Source: Pseudomonas sp. PSKL.D1
GTDB taxonomy: Bacteria > Pseudomonadota > Gammaproteobacteria > Pseudomonadales > Pseudomonadaceae
Direction: 5' to 3'
Assembly (NCBI RefSeq): GCF_028898945.1
Contig: NZ_CP118607.1
Span: forward strand, 2,156,001 to 2,220,000
Length of the DNA stretch: 64,000 bases
The first letter of the stretch is position 1. Each line of letters begins with the position of its first letter. The notes beneath the pieces are model-generated. The model made no database searches. It was not told the origin of the DNA and was given only the letters and a program-made list of their open reading frames with translations. The translations under genes and the position numbers were made by a program. This document shows positions 60,604 to 64,000 of the stretch, in pieces.

Positions 60604-61986
60604 ATGGTTTCGCAACACAACAAGAAACAGCGTTCCTTGCAGCACGGCCTGACTTCCCGTCAGGTGTCCATGATTTCCATTGCCGGCATCATCGGCGCGG
60701 GCCTGTTCATCGGCTCGTCCAATGCCATCGCCACGGCCGGCCCGGCCATTCTCATCTCCTACGCCATGACCGGCCTGCTGGTGCTGCTGGTAATGCGCAT
60801 GCTCGGGGAAATGGCCATCGCCAACCCCAACAGCGGGTCGTTCTCCACCTATGCCTCTGAAGCGATCGGCCCTTGGGCGGGCTTTACCATCGGCTGGCTG
60901 TACTGGTGGTTCTGGGTATTGATCATTCCGGTGGAGGCTATTGCCGGGGCAGACATCCTGCATGCGTACTTCCCCGCGGTGCCGTCGTGGCTGTTCGCGT
61001 TCCTGATCATGGTCGTGCTGTCGGGCACCAACCTGATCAGCGTGAAGAACTTTGGCGCGTTCGAGTACTGGTTCGCTTTGGTCAAAGTGCTGGCGATCAT
61101 TGCCTTCATCGTAGTCTGCAGCCTGGCCGTATTCGGTTTCTGGCCGTTGGCCGAGGTGTCTGGCGTCAGCCGCTTGTGGGAAAACGGCGGCTTCATGCCC
61201 AATGGCTTTGGCACGGTGCTGGGCGGGGTGCTGATCACCATCTTCTCGTTCTTCGGGGCCGAGATCGTGACCATTGCCGCCGATGAAACGGCCAACCCCA
61301 AGGACAAGATCCGCCGCGCCACCAACCTGGTGGTGTACCGCATCGCGATTTTCTACCTGGCATCGATCTTCCTGGTGGTGTCGCTGGTGGCATGGAACGA
61401 CCCGGCGCTAAAGGCAGTGGGCTCGTTCCAGCGGGTGCTGGAGGTGCTGAATGTGCCGGGTGCCAAGCTGGTGGTTGACCTGGTGGTGCTGGTGGCGGTG
61501 ACCAGCTGCATGAACTCCGGCCTTTATACGGCCTCGCGCATGCTGTACTCCCTGGGTGCACGCGGCCAGGCGCTGAGCATGACCAAACGTATTTCCGGCG
61601 CTGGCGTGCCGACCGTGGCGGTCATCCTGTCGACGTTGGCAGGCTTTGCCGGTTGTTTCGTCAACTACGTGTTCCCCGGCAAGGTATTTGGGTTCCTGCT
61701 GTCCACCACGGGGGCAATCGCCTTGCTGGTGTACCTGGTGATCGCCGTGTCCCAGCTGCGCATGCGTGCGCGCGCCGAGCGTGAAGGGCGGCCGCTGGAG
61801 CTGAAGATGTGGCTGTTCCCGTGGCTGACCTGGCTGGTAATCGGCACGATCGTGATGGTGTTGGGCTATATGCTGTTCAGCGACGCTTACCGCTATGAAA
61901 CCTTGATGACCGCAGGCGTGACGCTGTTCATCCTGCTGGTGGCGCTTACCCAGCGGCGCGGCCGAGCGGTTGCGCAAACGGCATAA
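60604..61986 (+). CDS. Amino-acid permease (GabP/APC family)
   Basis: This 460-residue transporter has twelve membrane segments. It has the APC pattern LTSRQVSMISIAGIIGAGLFIGSSNAIATAGPAILISYA and the FFGAEIVTIAADETANPKDKIRRAT segment typical of the AAT subfamily (GabP, CycA, AnsP). The ATG at 60604 was chosen from homology; a strong AGGAGGG at 60486-60492 has no suitable in-frame start at normal spacing. It is divergent from the GcvA-like regulator and probably brings in the aminotransferase substrate. Confidence 0.9.
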   Translation: MVSQHNKKQRSLQHGLTSRQVSMISIAGIIGAGLFIGSSNAIATAGPAILISYAMTGLLVLLVMRMLGEMAIANPNSGSFSTYASEAIGPWAGFTIGWLYWWFWVLIIPVEAIAGADILHAYFPAVPSWLFAFLIMVVLSGTNLISVKNFGAFEYWFALVKVLAIIAFIVVCSLAVFGFWPLAEVSGVSRLWENGGFMPNGFGTVLGGVLITIFSFFGAEIVTIAADETANPKDKIRRATNLVVYRIAIFYLASIFLVVSLVAWNDPALKAVGSFQRVLEVLNVPGAKLVVDLVVLVAVTSCMNSGLYTASRMLYSLGARGQALSMTKRISGAGVPTVAVILSTLAGFAGCFVNYVFPGKVFGFLLSTTGAIALLVYLVIAVSQLRMRARAEREGRPLELKMWLFPWLTWLVIGTIVMVLGYMLFSDAYRYETLMTAGVTLFILLVALTQRRGRAVAQTA

Positions 61987-61992
61987 GCAATG

Positions 61993-62017
61993 AGGGGCGC
62001 GTGATGCGCCCCTTTTG
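61993..62017 (+). terminator. Intrinsic terminator after the permease
   Basis: GGGGCGC at 61994-62000 pairs with GCGCCCC at 62006-62012 around GTGAT, followed by TTTT. It lies seven bases after the permease stop. Confidence 0.9.
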
Positions 62018-62075
62018 CATTTGGCGGTAATATCGAGGCTTGCATCCCTTCCATTCCAACAAGTACAGGAAGCGT

Positions 62076-62573
62076 ATGAACCCACAAGCACTCTCGCTGC
62101 AGGCGCTGGCCGCGCCTGACGGCACCTGCTACGGCTGCGGCTGCTCGCACCCCGGCGGCCTGCACATTGAAAGCCACTGGGACGCTGACGGCATCCACCT
62201 GCTGAGCCGGCACTCCCCCGACAGCACATTCATCGGTTGGCCCGGCCTGGTTTACGGCGGCTTGCTGGCGATGCTGGTCGACTGCCATTCCAACTGGACG
62301 GCCATGGCCTACCACTACCGCGCAGAGGGGCGCGAGGCGGGCAGCTTGCCGCGCATCGATTGCGTTACCGGCAGCCTCGGCCTGAACTACCTCAAGCCAA
62401 CGCCCATGGGTGTCGAGTTGCTGCTCAAGGCGCGCGTTGAAGGTGAGGTCGGTCGCAAAACCCGTGTGCTGTGCGAGGTGTGGGCCGGTGATGTACTGAC
62501 CGTCAGCGCTGATTCGGTGTTCGTCCGGGTAGACACTGAAAAACTGAAGCTCAAGGCCCACGGCCTGGGCTGA
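62076..62573 (+). CDS. PaaI-type hotdog thioesterase
   Basis: This 165-residue single hotdog-domain protein has an unusual Cys-rich N-terminal segment (DGTCYGCGCSHPGGLHIESHW), then WPGLVYGGLLAMLVDCHSNW (the catalytic helix with acidic Asp) and LGLNYLKPTPMGVELLLKARV. It should hydrolyse an acyl-CoA thioester. The ATG at 62076 follows AGGAAG. The CYGCG motif is found in a subgroup of PaaI-like proteins and might bind metal. Confidence 0.85.
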   Translation: MNPQALSLQALAAPDGTCYGCGCSHPGGLHIESHWDADGIHLLSRHSPDSTFIGWPGLVYGGLLAMLVDCHSNWTAMAYHYRAEGREAGSLPRIDCVTGSLGLNYLKPTPMGVELLLKARVEGEVGRKTRVLCEVWAGDVLTVSADSVFVRVDTEKLKLKAHGLG

Positions 62574-62856
62574 ACATGATCGTAAGGCCCACCAGCTGTT
62601 GAAATTTCCCGCAGTGCTTGGGGAATATGCCTTATAGGGGCGACTCGCTTTTCGGAATAGTCTGGCCGCGTTTTCACTACAAGACGCCCAGAATGTTCAT
62701 TGTTACTCCCTTCACGCTCCTCCCTAACCCGCCCTGCTGACGCGGCTGGGGCTTTTGCGAGCATTCTGGACCCATTCCAACCTTCTGCAATGACACTCCG
62801 GCCACGGCGAATGCCGCGTGCCCAACGTGTCGCAGGCGCATACAAGGAGATCCTTC

Positions 62857-63252
62857 ATGCGTGCCAGATTCATTTCCAAAGCGTTGCCAGCTGCCGGGTT
62901 CTTGATGCTGCTGGGCGGTTGCGCCAGCGCCATCGTCCCCAGCGAGCAGATCGAGTTGACCCGCAGCGCCGTCAACCGGGCGGTGTCTGCCGATGCCACG
63001 CAGTACGCACCGGTGGAGATGCGCGCAGCGCAGGACAAACTCAGCGCCATGGACCGCGCACTGGGCCAGCAGGACCTCGAGACCGTTCGCGACCTGGCTG
63101 AACTGGCCGAGGCCGATGCCCGCCTTGCCGAGCGCAAGGCACTGGCGAGCAAGAACCAGGAGCAACTGGAAAATGCGCGCAAAGGCATCGATGTGCTCAA
63201 GCAAGAGATGCTTGAAGCGCCGCAGGGCACCCCGGCCGATATCACTCAATAA
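62857..63252 (+). CDS. DUF4398 lipoprotein
   Basis: This 131-residue lipoprotein has lipobox LGGC (Cys about 22) and a helical DUF4398 domain (SEQIELTRSAVNRAVSADATQYAPVEMRAAQDKLSAMDRAL; AEADARLAERKALASKNQEQLENAR). The ATG at 62857 has AAGGAGA. It lies 11 bp before an OmpA-family lipoprotein gene; the pair is common in pseudomonads and probably helps link outer membrane and cell wall. Confidence 0.88.
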   Translation: MRARFISKALPAAGFLMLLGGCASAIVPSEQIELTRSAVNRAVSADATQYAPVEMRAAQDKLSAMDRALGQQDLETVRDLAELAEADARLAERKALASKNQEQLENARKGIDVLKQEMLEAPQGTPADITQ

Positions 63253-63263
63253 AGGTAGCGAAC

Positions 63264-64000
63264 ATGTCCAAGATCAATCTGTTGCCTGCAGTGTCACTGC
63301 TGGCACTGGTGCTGGCCGGCTGCAGCACGACACCTGAAAACGCCAAGCTGCTGGAAGCGCGTGAGGCGTTCACGCAGTTGCAGGGCAAGCCGGCCTCCAG
63401 CCGTATAGCTGCCCTGGAAACCCAGGAAGCCAGCGTGGCGCTGACCAAGGCTGAAGCGCAATCGCTGAAAAATCGCAAGGCTCCTGAAGTCGAGCACCTC
63501 GCCTATCTGGCCCATCGCAAAATCGAAACCGCCGAACAGACCATTCTGCTGCGCCAGGCGGAAGTCGGCCTGCAGGGTATCGAGGCGCAGCGCACCCAGG
63601 CCCGCCTGGACGTTCGCACCGCGCAACTGAAGGCGCTGCAGGCACTCAAGGCCAAGCAGACCGAACGCGGCACAGTGGTTACTTTTGGTGATGTGCTGTT
63701 CGACACCGGTCGTGCCGAGTTGCGTGGAGGCAGCCAGCGCAATATCCAGCAGTTGGCCGAGTACCTGCGCGCCAACCCGGAACGCAAGGTGCTGGTGGAA
63801 GGCTTTACCGACTCCACCGGCGGCGACGCCTTCAACCAGCAACTGTCCGAGCGCCGGGCCGCTTCGGTGGCTAATGCATTGCGCCGCCAGGGCGTGTCGG
63901 CTGAGCGGATTGCCAGTGCTGGTTATGGCAAGGAGTATCCGGTAGCGGGCAACGCGGATGCTCAATCGCGGCAGCTGAACCGTCGTGTAGAAGTGGTCAT
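63264..64000 (+). CDS. OmpA-family lipoprotein, 3' end outside window
   Basis: About 245 residues are visible. There is a lipobox LAGC, a long helical DUF4398-like region (about residues 25-130), then an OmpA C-terminal peptidoglycan-binding domain (VVTFGDVLFDTGRAELRGGSQRNIQQLAEYL; VEGFTDSTGGDAFNQQLSERRAASVANALRRQGV) with the conserved Asp and Arg that hold diaminopimelate. The frame is still open at the window edge, close to the expected end of the domain. It is co-transcribed with the DUF4398 gene. Confidence 0.9.
   Translation, partial: MSKINLLPAVSLLALVLAGCSTTPENAKLLEAREAFTQLQGKPASSRIAALETQEASVALTKAEAQSLKNRKAPEVEHLAYLAHRKIETAEQTILLRQAEVGLQGIEAQRTQARLDVRTAQLKALQALKAKQTERGTVVTFGDVLFDTGRAELRGGSQRNIQQLAEYLRANPERKVLVEGFTDSTGGDAFNQQLSERRAASVANALRRQGVSAERIASAGYGKEYPVAGNADAQSRQLNRRVEVV

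Noticed and set aside
60495..60860. 121-codon frame starting after AGGAGGG before the permease
   Set aside because: The GTG is too close to the ribosome site, the frame overlaps the permease out of phase, and the product has no domain.

Overview
This window is chromosomal DNA from a fluorescent pseudomonad, most likely the Pseudomonas putida group. The signs are high GC with C/G third positions, a fused nuoCD gene inside a complete 13-gene nuo operon, an RsmE-type CsrA next to a histidine kinase/KaiC/response-regulator operon, a solitary second-type EF-G beside a 2-aminoadipate-type aminotransferase, and several P. putida-style REP inverted pairs. The species call is inferred from gene content and remembered synteny; no search was run.

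Layout. 1-3.4 kb: the end of a minus-strand lipid/aminoglycoside-kinase-like cluster (phosphotransferase cut by the window edge, SCP2 protein, histidine phosphatase), then sohB. 3.5-6.3 kb: tRNA-Cys followed by a small, lower-GC island. It is flanked by two imperfect copies of the tRNA-Cys terminator and carries an acyltransferase, the 3' remnant of a phage lysozyme and a SAM methyltransferase; it looks like a decayed prophage. 6.3-10.5 kb: small poorly characterised genes, including lipoproteins, an acidic protein, a Gly/His-rich mini-lipoprotein missed by length cut-offs and DoxX, plus tRNA-Leu and two orphan minus-strand terminators. 10.5-13.8 kb: a PAS histidine kinase, a double-domain KaiC-like ATPase and a single-domain response regulator in one operon, facing rsmE. 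14-19.3 kb: DNA topoisomerase IB, modABC with a ModE-like palindrome, nitronate monooxygenase and two small proteins. 19.5-26.8 kb: lipoprotein, tsdBA-like cytochromes c, a LysR regulator divergent from an orphan polyamine-binding protein and an agmatinase-family ureohydrolase, a PQQ-type sugar dehydrogenase and DinB. 27-34.4 kb: secreted alpha/beta hydrolase, YqaA, DUF411, a hypothetical protein, trhP with a strong Anr/FNR promoter, an AI-2E family permease and a TonB receptor.

34.4-49.4 kb: nuoN to nuoA on the minus strand, encoding respiratory complex I, ended by a clear terminator. 49.8-54.9 kb: lysoplasmalogenase-family protein, aceA with a candidate RccR operator, an orphan secretin-N-domain protein and a SulP transporter. 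54.9-64 kb: EF-G, two small proteins, an amaC-like aminotransferase with a LysR regulator and amino-acid permease, a hotdog thioesterase, and a DUF4398/OmpA lipoprotein pair cut by the right edge.

The main shared themes are respiration and carbon routing (complex I, glyoxylate shunt, periplasmic cytochromes), nitrogen compound use (agmatine or guanidino compounds, aminoadipate/lysine, polyamines), and post-transcriptional or redox control (RsmE, Anr box, ModE-like box, possible Hfq/Crc motif). No CRISPR array, insertion sequence or intact mobile element was seen.
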